A stretch of 7,696 nucleotides of DNA from Actinomycetota bacterium (GCA_903970315.1 CAJCIJ010000290.1:1-7696); one strand, 5' to 3'. Positions 1-6,563 are shown, numbered from the stretch's first letter. The notes: generated by a model from the letters alone, not told the origin. Program-made: numbers and translations.

Positions 1-358
1 CCCAGGCGTCGGGGTGTGAGACACCCCAAACCATCCCGAAGGGCCCGCCGAAATCGTGCAGCACCAGGTGCACGCGCTCGATCCCCAGCTGTTTGCGCGC
101 ACCCTCGATGAACTCGGCGTAGGAGGCCACGTGGTAGACGAAGTCACGAGGCTTGTCGGCCTGGCCAAAGCCGGGCATGTCGAATGCAATCGCCCTGCCG
201 TGCTCGCCCACGGCGAGCACGAGATCGCGGAAGTCGGTGCCGGAGCCGGGGTTGCCGTGCACGAACACGACAGCCTCGGTGGCGTCCTGGGGGCCGGCTT
301 CGATTAGAGGCGAGCGGATGCCGCCGACGTCGATGTGACCGTGTCGCACGTCGTCCAT
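1..358 (-). CDS. alpha/beta hydrolase, Asp-nucleophile type (dehalogenase/epoxide hydrolase-like), C-terminus cut off
   Basis: Only the first 119 codons are in the window; the gene continues beyond base 1. The reading frame starts at an ATG (358-356). Visible alpha/beta-hydrolase landmarks, in order, are the oxyanion-hole loop HGNPGS (residues 34-39), the strand-loop DMPGFG (60-65), and the nucleophile elbow LHDFGG (100-105). The elbow places an aspartate (D102) where esterases and lipases have serine. An Asp nucleophile and an HGNP loop are typical of haloalkane dehalogenases, fluoroacetate dehalogenases and epoxide hydrolases, which form an alkyl-enzyme ester that is then hydrolysed. The catalytic His and the cap domain lie outside the window, so the substrate cannot be told. 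There is no signal peptide, so it is probably cytosolic. It begins 15 bases after the FO synthase stop on the same strand, so it is probably co-transcribed with it. No clear Shine-Dalgarno is seen; translation may depend on the upstream gene. Confidence 0.85.
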   Translation of the reverse strand, partial: MDDVRHGHIDVGGIRSPLIEAGPQDATEAVVFVHGNPGSGTDFRDLVLAVGEHGRAIAFDMPGFGQADKPRDFVYHVASYAEFIEGARKQLGIERVHLVLHDFGGPFGMVWGVSHPDAW

Positions 359-373
359 CCTACGCGCGCCCGG

Positions 374-2722
374 TCAGGCCAACGCGCCGGCGGGCTCGGC
401 GCTGGTTACCGGGTGGTGGCGCCGGATCTCGTAAAGCGTGGTGCGCTCGGCTGCGGGGCGGCCGGCACGGTGGGCGGCGTCCACGAGCTGCTCGGGGTCA
501 AGGCGCGTGCCGTGGTAGGAGCCGGCCATGCGGCTGATGGACTCCTCCATGAGCGTGCCCCCAAGGTCGTTGACGCCCCATCGCAGCGACTCCGTGGCGG
601 CGTCCACACCCATCTTCACCCAGGAGGCCTGCACGTTTGTGATCGAGCGCCCCAGCGCCAGCCGGAACACGGCGGTGTGCTTGAGGTTCTCCTCGCGCGA
701 GATCTCCTGCACCCCGTGCGTGCGTCCCAGCTTCGTCTGGAAGGGGATGAACGAGAGGGGCACAAACTCCGTGATCCCCTCGGTGCGCTCTTGCAGCTCG
801 CGCACCACGCGCATGTGCTCGGCAAGCTCCCACGGCTCCTCGATGTGGCCGAACATCACGGTGGCCGTCGAGTGCAGCCCGGCCTCATGTGACGCTTCGA
901 TGATCTCCACCCAGCGGGCCACGGGCAGCTTGTTGGGGCTGATGCGCTCGCGCACCCCGTCGTGGAGCACCTCGGCGGCGGTCCCCGGGGTGGAATCAAG
1001 CCCGGCGTCGCGCAGGCGCGCAAAGACCTCGCCGGGGGGCAGCCCCGAGATGTCGCACATGTGCGCAATCTCCATCGGGCTGTAGGCGTGCAGGTGCACG
1101 TGGGACCCCGCCTCCGCCGCGGCCGTCTTGACCACTGTAAGCCAGTACAGGTAGTCATCCAGGGTCCAATCGGGATGGATGCCCGACTGCATGCACACCT
1201 CCGTGGCGCCGTACTGGATCGCCTCGACCACCCGATCGCGCAGCTCGGCCTCGTCGTGTTCGTAGGCCTCCGGGGACCGCTTGCCCTGGCCAAAGCCACA
1301 GAAGGCGCACCCCACGGTGCACACGTTGGAGACGTTGATGTTGCGGTTGACCACGAACGTGACCACGTCGCCCGCAACGTCTGCGCGCAACTCGTCGGCG
1401 GCCTCGCGGATCTCCTCGATCGCCGCTGGACGGGTCTCGGCGAACAGCGCCGTGAGCTCCTCGGAGCTCAACCACGCGCCCTCGCGGGCCTTTGCGAGCG
1501 CCGGGCCGACGAGCTCGCCGTCGATGACAAAGGGGGCGTTGTCGCGGCCCGAGCCGTGCCTGGGTATGAAGCTCCAGTAGCGCTCGCGGATCACGTCAAG
1601 GACAGCCGGAGCCAGCCACTGCGAGTCGGTGTAACGCGGGTAGACGCACAGCCGCTCGGTGAGCGCAAAGCCGTCGGCTTGCAGTCGCTTGCCAACGCGG
1701 TGGGGGCTCGGGAAGGGGTGCTCGGGCGAGATGTGATCGCCGTTTGCCGACAGGCCACCCAAATCGGTGGCCCCGGCGGCCACCAGCTCCGGCCACCAGT
1801 CTGCGAGGTTTGGTGGAATCTGGATGCCAACGTCGGGCATCAGCCTGCGGGTCTCGGCGATCAGGCGCTTCATGTCCGCAACGGTCACCGCGCACGCCCA
1901 CGGCGGCGAGGGCCCAGTCGCCGCTGCGTCGGCCTGCGTCCCGGGGTCGCCGGCAGCAGGATCGCCCGCAGCAGCCGCCCGTTCGCCGTCCCGCCTCGCA
2001 GGCTCGGTCCCCTGCGGTGCCGGTGCGCCGCTGAGGCCCGTGCGCCAGTACTCCTGCGCCGCCAGGTCGGCCATCTCGCCCACGTCGCGGTCGTAGTAGC
2101 GCGGGTGCGGCACGAAGTTCTGGAGGATCAGCTCCTGGATGTGGCCGTGACGCGCGTGAACGTCGGCCAGAGCCGCAAGCGATGCCATCCGCTCGTCCTC
2201 GCTCTCGCCGATGCCCACGAGGATGCCCGAGGTGAACGGGATCGCAAGCTCGCCCGCAGCCTCGATCGTCTCCAGACGCCGCGCCGGGTGCTTGGTTGGC
2301 GAGCCCGCATGCACTGTCTGCATGAGCCGCTCCGACACCGACTCGAGCATCAGCCCCTGCGAGGCGGTCACCTCGCGCAGGCGCGCAAGGTCGGTACGCG
2401 AGAGCACGCCCAGGTTGGTGTGCGGCAGAAGCCCCCTCTCAAGCGCTCGTTCGCACGTCCACACAACGTAGGCGGTGAAGTCCGCGTGGCCGTACTGAGA
2501 CAGGCGTGCCGCGACCTCGGCGTTTATCTCGGGGTGCTCGCCGGTGAGCACGAGAAGCTCCTTGATGCCAGCACCGGCGGCGCGGTCAAGCAGCGCCTGG
2601 ACCTCCTCGGGGGTGTGCAGGTGAGCCTTGCGCGTGGCAAACGAGCAGTACTTGCAGTAGCACTGACACGTCCGCGACAGCGAGAGCGTCAGGTTGCGCG
2701 AGTACGTGACGCGCCGCGGCAT
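374..2722 (-). CDS. fbiC: 7,8-didemethyl-8-hydroxy-5-deazariboflavin (FO) synthase, fused CofG-CofH
   Basis: Bifunctional radical-SAM enzyme that makes FO, the deazaflavin core of coenzyme F420. In the known pathway the CofH half joins tyrosine to 5-amino-6-ribitylaminouracil, and the CofG half closes the ring. Residues are numbered from the ATG at 2722 (782 aa). The N-terminal CofG half starts with RRVTYSRN, then the cluster motif CxxxCxxC (C19, C23, C26), later LTGEHPE, ILQNF and IPPNL. The C-terminal CofH half carries a second CxxxCxxC (C468, C472, C475, in CTVGCAFCGFG), then PGTAAE, SPNK and MFGHIE. Both halves look intact. An Ala/Gly/Asp-rich insert (about residues 229-274) sits inside the CofG half. 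A longer frame opens at GTG 2776 (800 aa), but the extra 18 residues are low complexity and the family begins at about RRVTYS, so I prefer the ATG. Neither start has a good ribosome binding site. Catalase lies 105 bases upstream and a hydrolase 15 bases downstream, on the same strand. Confidence 0.95.
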   Translation of the reverse strand: MPRRVTYSRNLTLSLSRTCQCYCKYCSFATRKAHLHTPEEVQALLDRAAGAGIKELLVLTGEHPEINAEVAARLSQYGHADFTAYVVWTCERALERGLLPHTNLGVLSRTDLARLREVTASQGLMLESVSERLMQTVHAGSPTKHPARRLETIEAAGELAIPFTSGILVGIGESEDERMASLAALADVHARHGHIQELILQNFVPHPRYYDRDVGEMADLAAQEYWRTGLSGAPAPQGTEPARRDGERAAAAGDPAAGDPGTQADAAATGPSPPWACAVTVADMKRLIAETRRLMPDVGIQIPPNLADWWPELVAAGATDLGGLSANGDHISPEHPFPSPHRVGKRLQADGFALTERLCVYPRYTDSQWLAPAVLDVIRERYWSFIPRHGSGRDNAPFVIDGELVGPALAKAREGAWLSSEELTALFAETRPAAIEEIREAADELRADVAGDVVTFVVNRNINVSNVCTVGCAFCGFGQGKRSPEAYEHDEAELRDRVVEAIQYGATEVCMQSGIHPDWTLDDYLYWLTVVKTAAAEAGSHVHLHAYSPMEIAHMCDISGLPPGEVFARLRDAGLDSTPGTAAEVLHDGVRERISPNKLPVARWVEIIEASHEAGLHSTATVMFGHIEEPWELAEHMRVVRELQERTEGITEFVPLSFIPFQTKLGRTHGVQEISREENLKHTAVFRLALGRSITNVQASWVKMGVDAATESLRWGVNDLGGTLMEESISRMAGSYHGTRLDPEQLVDAAHRAGRPAAERTTLYEIRRHHPVTSAEPAGALA

Positions 2723-2787
2723 CGCTACCAGTCTACGACCGGGGGCCGCAACGGCCTCGGCCGGCGCACGCGCCACGCCGCCGGCGC

Positions 2788-2805
2788 GGCCCGACCGACC
2801 GGGCC
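2788..2805 (-). repeat. inverted repeat (possible hairpin) between catalase and fbiC
   Basis: GGCCCG and CGGGCC form a perfect 6-base stem around a 6-base loop, starting 22 bases past the catalase stop. The position would suit a terminator or attenuator separating catalase from fbiC, but there is no following T-run, and in such GC-rich DNA a 6-base stem may be chance. The fbiC start I prefer (2722) lies downstream of it. Confidence 0.3.
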
Positions 2806-2827
2806 AGGCCGCACGCCGCCTGTGTCC

Positions 2828-4339
2828 TCAGGCGACCGTGCCGGCTGTAGCTGCGGTCGCAGCTGCGCCGTTGGTCGCGCCTGCCAGCCCCAGCGCCTGC
2901 GCCACACGCGCGCCCAGGTCGGCGTCGACACTGCTCCAGTAGTGCAGCACGCGCTGCTGCATCTCGGCCGACACTCCCGCGCTTGCGTGGCTTGCGATGT
3001 TCGACACCAGGGCCTGGCGCTCGCCGTCGGTCATGACATCGCGGTACAGCGCCCCGGCCTGACCGAAATCGTCATCCTCGGCGTGCTTGTCGTAGGCGTA
3101 GCGGCCAAGCTCGCCCCCGGCCACTGACCACGGCAGATCGGCGCCGCGCGCCGGATCGGCCTGCGGCCCGCCGCGCGAGTTGGGCGCATAGACGGGCTGC
3201 GTGCCGGAGTGGTGGTAGGCCATGGCGGCGTCCTGGTTGTAGGAGTGCACGGGGACCTTGGGCGAGTTGATCGGCAGCTGCTCGTAGTTGGCGCCAATGC
3301 GGTGCAGATGCGTGTCGTGGTAGGAGAACACGCGGCCCATCAGCATCTTGTCCGGGCTAAGGCCCGTTCCTGGCACCAGGTTGGCCGGCGAGAAGCCAGC
3401 CTGCTCGACCTCGGCAAAGAAGTTCTCCGGGTTGCGATCGAGCACCAGGCGGCCGACCTCGATCTGCGGGTAGTCGGAATGCGGCCACACCTTGGTCAGG
3501 TCAAACGGGTTGAAGCGGTAGTCGGCAGCGTCCTCGAAGGGCATGATCTGCATCTCCACGCGCCATTCAGCGGCCTCGCCGGCCGCGATCGAGTCATACA
3601 GGTCGCGACGGTGAAAGTCGGCGTCCTCGGCGGCCATCGCGGCCGCTTCGGATTCGCTGAAGCACTCGATCCCCTGAACGGTCTTGAGGTGGTACTTGAC
3701 CCAGAAACAGCGACCGTCGGAGTTGATCCAGGAGAACGTGTGGCTGCCGAAACCGTGCATGTGGCGCCAGGTGCGCGGGGTGCCGCGATCGGACATCAGG
3801 ATCGTGACCTGGTGAGCGCTCTCGGGCGAGAGCGTCCAGAAGTCCCACTGCATCTCGTTTGAGCGCAGGCCCGATTCCGGCATCCGCTTCTGGGAGTGGA
3901 TGAAGTCCGAGAACTTCGACGCGTCGCGGATGAAGAACACCGGCGTGTTGTTGCCAACCAGGTCGAAGTTGCCCTCGTCGGTGTAGAGCTTCAGGGCGAA
4001 TCCGCGGGGGTCGCGGACGGTGTCCGGGTGTCCCTGCTCGCCCGCCACCGTGGAAAAGCGCACGAACGCGGGGGTACGTTTGCCGACCTGGCCCAGGAAG
4101 CTCGCCTTGGTGTACTGGGTCAAATCGGCGGTCACCTCGAAGAAGCCGTGAGCGCCGCCACCCTTGGCGTGCACCACGCGCTCGGGCACACGCTCGCGGT
4201 TGAAGTGCTGCATCTTCTGGACCAGGTAGTGGTCGTGCAACACCGTCGGCCCACCCGGGCCCGCGGTCAGCGAGAACTCGTCGCTGCTCGCTGGGATGCC
4301 CGAGTCGGTGGTCGTGATGGGTGGCTTCTCGGCGCTCAT
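2828..4339 (-). CDS. katA: monofunctional heme catalase, small-subunit type
   Basis: Heme catalase that converts hydrogen peroxide to water and oxygen in the cytoplasm. The 503-residue length fits small-subunit (clade 3-like) catalases. The active-site signature RVVHAKGGGAHG holds the distal His (H57). The distal Asn is N131 in NNTPVFFIRD, and the heme-ligand Tyr is Y340 in RVFSYHDTHLHRIG. All key residues are present and the protein looks complete. The last roughly 20 residues are an Ala/Thr/Gly-rich tail. The start is well supported: ATG at 4339 is preceded by GGAGGA with a 9-base gap, the best ribosome binding site in the window. It is the first gene of the minus-strand block catalase, fbiC, hydrolase, and it diverges from a substrate-binding lipoprotein gene across 180 bases. 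Peroxide-responsive control is common for this family, but I can identify no named operator. The symbol katA is used for the family; individual genomes may name it differently. Confidence 0.97.
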   Translation of the reverse strand: MSAEKPPITTTDSGIPASSDEFSLTAGPGGPTVLHDHYLVQKMQHFNRERVPERVVHAKGGGAHGFFEVTADLTQYTKASFLGQVGKRTPAFVRFSTVAGEQGHPDTVRDPRGFALKLYTDEGNFDLVGNNTPVFFIRDASKFSDFIHSQKRMPESGLRSNEMQWDFWTLSPESAHQVTILMSDRGTPRTWRHMHGFGSHTFSWINSDGRCFWVKYHLKTVQGIECFSESEAAAMAAEDADFHRRDLYDSIAAGEAAEWRVEMQIMPFEDAADYRFNPFDLTKVWPHSDYPQIEVGRLVLDRNPENFFAEVEQAGFSPANLVPGTGLSPDKMLMGRVFSYHDTHLHRIGANYEQLPINSPKVPVHSYNQDAAMAYHHSGTQPVYAPNSRGGPQADPARGADLPWSVAGGELGRYAYDKHAEDDDFGQAGALYRDVMTDGERQALVSNIASHASAGVSAEMQQRVLHYWSSVDADLGARVAQALGLAGATNGAAATAATAGTVA

Positions 4340-4348
4340 GCTTGCGTG

Positions 4349-4354
4349 TCCTCC
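4349..4354 (-). promoter_or_regulatory. ribosome binding site of the catalase gene
   Basis: GGAGGA on the minus strand, 9 bases before the catalase ATG. It is the only textbook Shine-Dalgarno I found among the genes here and it fixes the catalase start. Confidence 0.85.
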
Positions 4355-4355
4355 A

Positions 4356-4413
4356 GGGTTATAGGCGCGCTGTGCTGTCGCAGCGGCGCCAGGTGCAGAG
4401 CAGATGATAACCC
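4356..4413. repeat. 7-base inverted repeat GGGTTAT / ATAACCC in the divergent promoter region
   Basis: GGGTTAT (4356-4362) and ATAACCC (4407-4413) are perfect inverted copies separated by 44 bases. A smaller nested repeat, CGCTG (4368-4372) and CAGCG (4381-4385), lies between them. The arms overlap the only two AT-containing patches in the region. They could be paired operator half-sites or a base-paired leader, or they could be chance. Confidence 0.35.
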
Positions 4414-4465
4414 GCGCCTAGGACTCAGCCGCTACGTCCCGGCCGGCGGTCCAGCGCCGAGCAGG

Positions 4466-4479
4466 CCGGCGTGCGCCGG
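4466..4479. repeat. GC palindrome upstream of the lipoprotein gene
   Basis: CCGGCG and CGCCGG flank the dinucleotide TG, a perfect 6-base inverted repeat 41 bases before the lipoprotein ATG. It could be a regulator site, but short GC palindromes are frequent in DNA of this composition. Confidence 0.25.
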
Positions 4480-4519
4480 GGCGTCGCGCCGGGCTCCGTT
4501 GCGCAATCATCGCGCCCAC

Positions 4520-5569
4520 ATGCGCGCCACCCGACAGCCACCAAGCGGGGCTCGCGGCCTCACCGCCAACCGCCGTCGGGCAAGCCGCTCGCAGGCCCTT
4601 GTAACCAGCGTCGTCGTCGTTTCCGCAGCGATGGCGGTGGCCAGCTGCGGCGGCACCTCGGCCGGCGCCCCCACAGCCACGCTGATGCTGGACTTCACCC
4701 CAAACGGCGTGCACGCGGGCATCTACGCTGCCGTGCACCAGGGCTTTGACCGCGCCGAGGGGGTGCATATCGACGTCGAGCAGCCCTCGGCCTCGACGGA
4801 CGCCGTGAAGCTGCTGCTGGCAGGGCGTGTGAGCTTTGCCGTGGTGGACATCCACGACCTGGCCATCGCCGACGCAGAAGGCGACGAACTGGTCGGCGTG
4901 CTGCCCATCGTCGAGCGCCCGTTGGCGGCCGTCATCGCGCAGCCGTCGATCGCCAGCCCGCGCGCACTGGAAGGCAAGACGGTGGGGATCACCGGCGTGG
5001 CATCCGACGAAGCGGTCCTTGACTCCGTGGTGGCCGGCGACGGAGGCAACCCCAAGGCCCTTCACCGCGTCAACATCGGCTTCCAGGCCGTGCCCAGCAT
5101 GCTTGCCCACCGCGTCGACGCCGTCACCGCCTTCTGGGACGTCGAGGGCGTGGCGCTCACCCGGCAGCTGCCTGGAGTGCGCGAGTTTCGCGTCGACGAA
5201 TACGGCGCCCCGGCCTACCCGGAGCTGGTGGTGTGCGTGACCCGCGCCGAGCTGACCGAGCACAGGAAGCTCGTACGCCACGTGGTCGACGCCATCCGCC
5301 GCGGCTATGAACTGACGGTGCGCCAACCGCAGACGGCGGTCAAGGACATGCTCGCCGAGGTGCCCGGCCTGCAACGCAGTTCCTTGGACGAACAGCTCGC
5401 GGCGCTGCACGGCGCCTTCGCGGGCCCCCGTGGGGGCGTGGAGGAACTTGACAGCACCGAGTTGCGCCGCTGGGCCCAGTGGGAGGCGAAGTTCGGGATC
5501 GTGGCACAGCCGCCCCGCATACCCATCACGTTTGACGCCGCGCTTGCCAACGAGCCCGTGCGGCGGTGA
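4520..5569 (+). CDS. ABC transporter substrate-binding lipoprotein, NMT1/THI5-like
   Basis: Predicted surface-anchored binding protein of 349 residues that would capture a small molecule for an ABC importer. The N-terminus has an Arg-rich stretch (to about residue 24), a hydrophobic segment (about 26-39) and the lipobox VASC, with C43 as the lipidated cysteine. The mature protein opens with LMLDFTPNGVHAGIYAA, the hallmark of the NMT1/THI5 family (N-x-x-H-A-G-x-Y). Later come SFAVVDIHDLAIA, GKTVGITG and AFWDVEGV, then EYGAPAYPELVV, as in binding proteins for thiamine-pyrimidine (ThiY) or riboflavin (RibY). I cannot choose between these or a sulfonate-type ligand. The frame is open far upstream, into antisense of catalase, but ATG 4520 gives a normal lipoprotein signal; TTG 4499 is an alternative. 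No permease or ATPase gene is in the window. Its stop overlaps the start of the phosphatase gene by 4 bases. Confidence 0.88.
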   Translation: MRATRQPPSGARGLTANRRRASRSQALVTSVVVVSAAMAVASCGGTSAGAPTATLMLDFTPNGVHAGIYAAVHQGFDRAEGVHIDVEQPSASTDAVKLLLAGRVSFAVVDIHDLAIADAEGDELVGVLPIVERPLAAVIAQPSIASPRALEGKTVGITGVASDEAVLDSVVAGDGGNPKALHRVNIGFQAVPSMLAHRVDAVTAFWDVEGVALTRQLPGVREFRVDEYGAPAYPELVVCVTRAELTEHRKLVRHVVDAIRRGYELTVRQPQTAVKDMLAEVPGLQRSSLDEQLAALHGAFAGPRGGVEELDSTELRRWAQWEAKFGIVAQPPRIPITFDAALANEPVRR

Positions 5570-6225
5570 GCACGCAGTCGCCGCCACAGCCGACGCCCAC
5601 GCCCCCGCTGGCGCAGCGGGGAAAAGGCGTCTACCTGGCCAGGCACGGACGCACGGCCTACAACCACGAGCGGCGCTTCCAGGGACAGCTGCCGGTGCCA
5701 CTGGACGACGAAGGCGTGGCCCAGGCGGGCACACTGGCCGAGCAGGCAGCCGCCATGAGCCCGTTCGCCGAGCTCTGGTCAAGCCCTTTGCTGCGCGCGC
5801 GCCAGACCGCCGACATCGTCGCCGCACGTCTGGGGATGACACCCCGCGAGGACGCGCGCCTGATGGAGACCGATGCCGGTGACTGGACCGATCGCACGTT
5901 TGTCGACGTCCAGGCAGAGGCGCCCGAGCAGTTCCAGCGGTTTCTGGCGCTTGACCCTGACTTCGGCTTCCCCGGTGGCGAGACGTTCGCCGCCCAGACT
6001 CAACGGGTCTGTGAGGTGCTGGAGGAGATCGCAGCGGGCCCGACGCCCGCGCTGGTGGTCTGCCACGGGGTGGTCATCCGTCTTGCGCTGGCCCGCTATG
6101 AGCCCGGCGAGCCTCCGCCGCGCGTCGAAAACGCCTCGCTTGTCGCTGTCCCGGTGGGCGCTACTGCGCCCGCACCCGCGCCATCTCGTCGCGCACCGAC
6201 TGCGGGCGACCCCACATCTGCGTGA
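5566..6225 (+). CDS. histidine phosphatase family protein (phosphoglycerate mutase-like)
   Basis: A 219-residue member of the histidine phosphatase superfamily, which removes phosphate through a phospho-histidine intermediate. The catalytic motif ARHGRT contains R26, H27 (nucleophile) and G28. RRFQGQ follows at 36-41, SSPLLRARQTA at 72-82 supplies another pocket arginine, and E101 in METDAGDW is the likely acid. The second histidine is H167 in VCHGVVIR. The active site looks complete. The substrate is unknown; relatives act on alpha-ribazole phosphate, phosphoglycerate, sugar phosphates and others. The first roughly 18 residues are Pro/Gln/Thr-rich and the last roughly 22 Ala/Pro-rich, outside the usual domain. 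The GTG start overlaps the lipoprotein stop (GTGA, 5566-5569), which suggests translational coupling. The end overlaps, tail to tail, the opposite-strand 120-residue gene by 65 bases. No signal peptide is seen, so it is probably cytosolic. Confidence 0.9.
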   Translation: MSTQSPPQPTPTPPLAQRGKGVYLARHGRTAYNHERRFQGQLPVPLDDEGVAQAGTLAEQAAAMSPFAELWSSPLLRARQTADIVAARLGMTPREDARLMETDAGDWTDRTFVDVQAEAPEQFQRFLALDPDFGFPGGETFAAQTQRVCEVLEEIAAGPTPALVVCHGVVIRLALARYEPGEPPPRVENASLVAVPVGATAPAPAPSRRAPTAGDPTSA

Positions 6226-6523
6226 CCTCGACGCGGCCGGAGCGAAGCTCGCGCAGCACAAGCTCGCCTGCGATCCCCGCTTCGTCGAGCAGGCGCAGGG
6301 CGCAGTGGACCGCTTGCGGCGCCGCGGCGTGCCCGAAGCGGTGGGCCACAAGCAGGTGCCAGTGCCAGTCGTGGCGCGAGTACGGCTGGGCGTTGCACGT
6401 CACAAGCAGGCTGGCGGCGTCAACGTAGCGCGACTCGTCAGCGATCCGCAGGTCGAACTCCAGGTCGGTCCAGTCGTCCGGCAGGGAGTCCAGCACGCCC
6501 TGAAAGGTGTCGGCGAGGCCCAT
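6161..6523 (-). CDS. uncharacterised His/Trp-rich protein, 120 aa
   Basis: I do not recognise a named family. The protein is acidic near the N-terminus (DDWTDLEFDLRIADESRYVD, residues 16-35). Its striking centre, SRHDWHWHLLVAHRFGH (49-65), holds five histidines (H51, H54, H56, H61, H65). C43, H73 and C74 are close by. The C-terminal third looks like an alpha/beta segment (VHCALRLLDEAGIAGELVLREL, then GRVEVTQMWGRP). There is no signal peptide or membrane segment. The balanced composition, the ATG start and a -10-like hexamer just upstream argue that it is real, although it is short. It diverges from the YgfZ-like gene across 46 bases, and its last 65 bases are antisense to the end of the phosphatase gene. 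The His cluster could bind a metal or heme; that is a guess. No Shine-Dalgarno is seen, so its mRNA may be leaderless or nearly so. Confidence 0.75.
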   Translation of the reverse strand: MGLADTFQGVLDSLPDDWTDLEFDLRIADESRYVDAASLLVTCNAQPYSRHDWHWHLLVAHRFGHAAAPQAVHCALRLLDEAGIAGELVLRELRSGRVEVTQMWGRPQSVRDEMARVRAQ

Positions 6524-6532
6524 GTCACGCCA

Positions 6533-6538
6533 AGCCTA
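6533..6538 (-). promoter_or_regulatory. possible -10 element for the 120-aa gene
   Basis: TAGGCT on the minus strand (TAnnnT pattern) ends 9 bases before the ATG at 6523. Transcription would begin only about 2-4 bases upstream of the start codon, an almost leaderless mRNA. No -35 match is evident. Confidence 0.35.
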
Positions 6539-6557
6539 CCGACACCGCGGGCGTGGC

Positions 6558-6563
6558 TATGCT
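6558..6563 (+). promoter_or_regulatory. possible -10 element for the YgfZ-like gene (leaderless)
   Basis: TATGCT (TAnnnT) is followed by six bases and then the GTG start at 6570, the spacing expected if transcription starts at the G of the start codon. There is no Shine-Dalgarno. Leaderless transcripts are common in actinobacteria. No good -35 is seen. Confidence 0.45.

Larger units (their letters stand above)
4340..4519. promoter_or_regulatory. divergent intergenic region between catalase and the lipoprotein gene
   Basis: These 180 bases separate two divergent starts and must carry at least the catalase promoter. Two short AT-containing patches stand out from the GC-rich background, at about 4358-4363 (minus strand TATAAC) and 4404-4409 (minus strand TATCAT). 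The second could be a -10 element for catalase and would give a leader of roughly 57 bases, but no convincing -35 is visible. The first lies too close to the ribosome binding site to be its -10. No TPP or FMN riboswitch motif is recognisable ahead of the lipoprotein gene, which also lacks a clear promoter or Shine-Dalgarno. Confidence 0.5.

Noticed and set aside
2723..2776. GTG start giving an 800-residue FbiC
   Set aside because: The added 18 residues are low complexity, while the family's conserved N-terminus begins right after the ATG at 2722. It is not excluded.
962..3127. 721-codon open frame on the plus strand across fbiC and the end of catalase
   Set aside because: It is antisense to two clearly conserved enzymes; its translation is Arg/Ala/Gly/Val-rich with no motifs. 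Long antisense frames are expected where third codon positions are almost all G or C.
3896..4519. Upstream extension of the lipoprotein frame
   Set aside because: It runs antisense through the catalase N-terminus and would bury the lipoprotein signal more than 200 residues inside the protein. ATG 4520 gives a normal signal peptide.
4420..4519. TPP or FMN riboswitch ahead of the THI5-like lipoprotein
   Set aside because: I looked for the conserved TPP (CTGAGA, ACCTGA) and FMN core sequences and found none; only GC palindromes are present.
4418..5842. 474-codon minus-strand frame opposite the lipoprotein and phosphatase genes
   Set aside because: The sense strand encodes recognisable families with intact motifs; the antisense product is His/Arg/Gly-rich without domain features.
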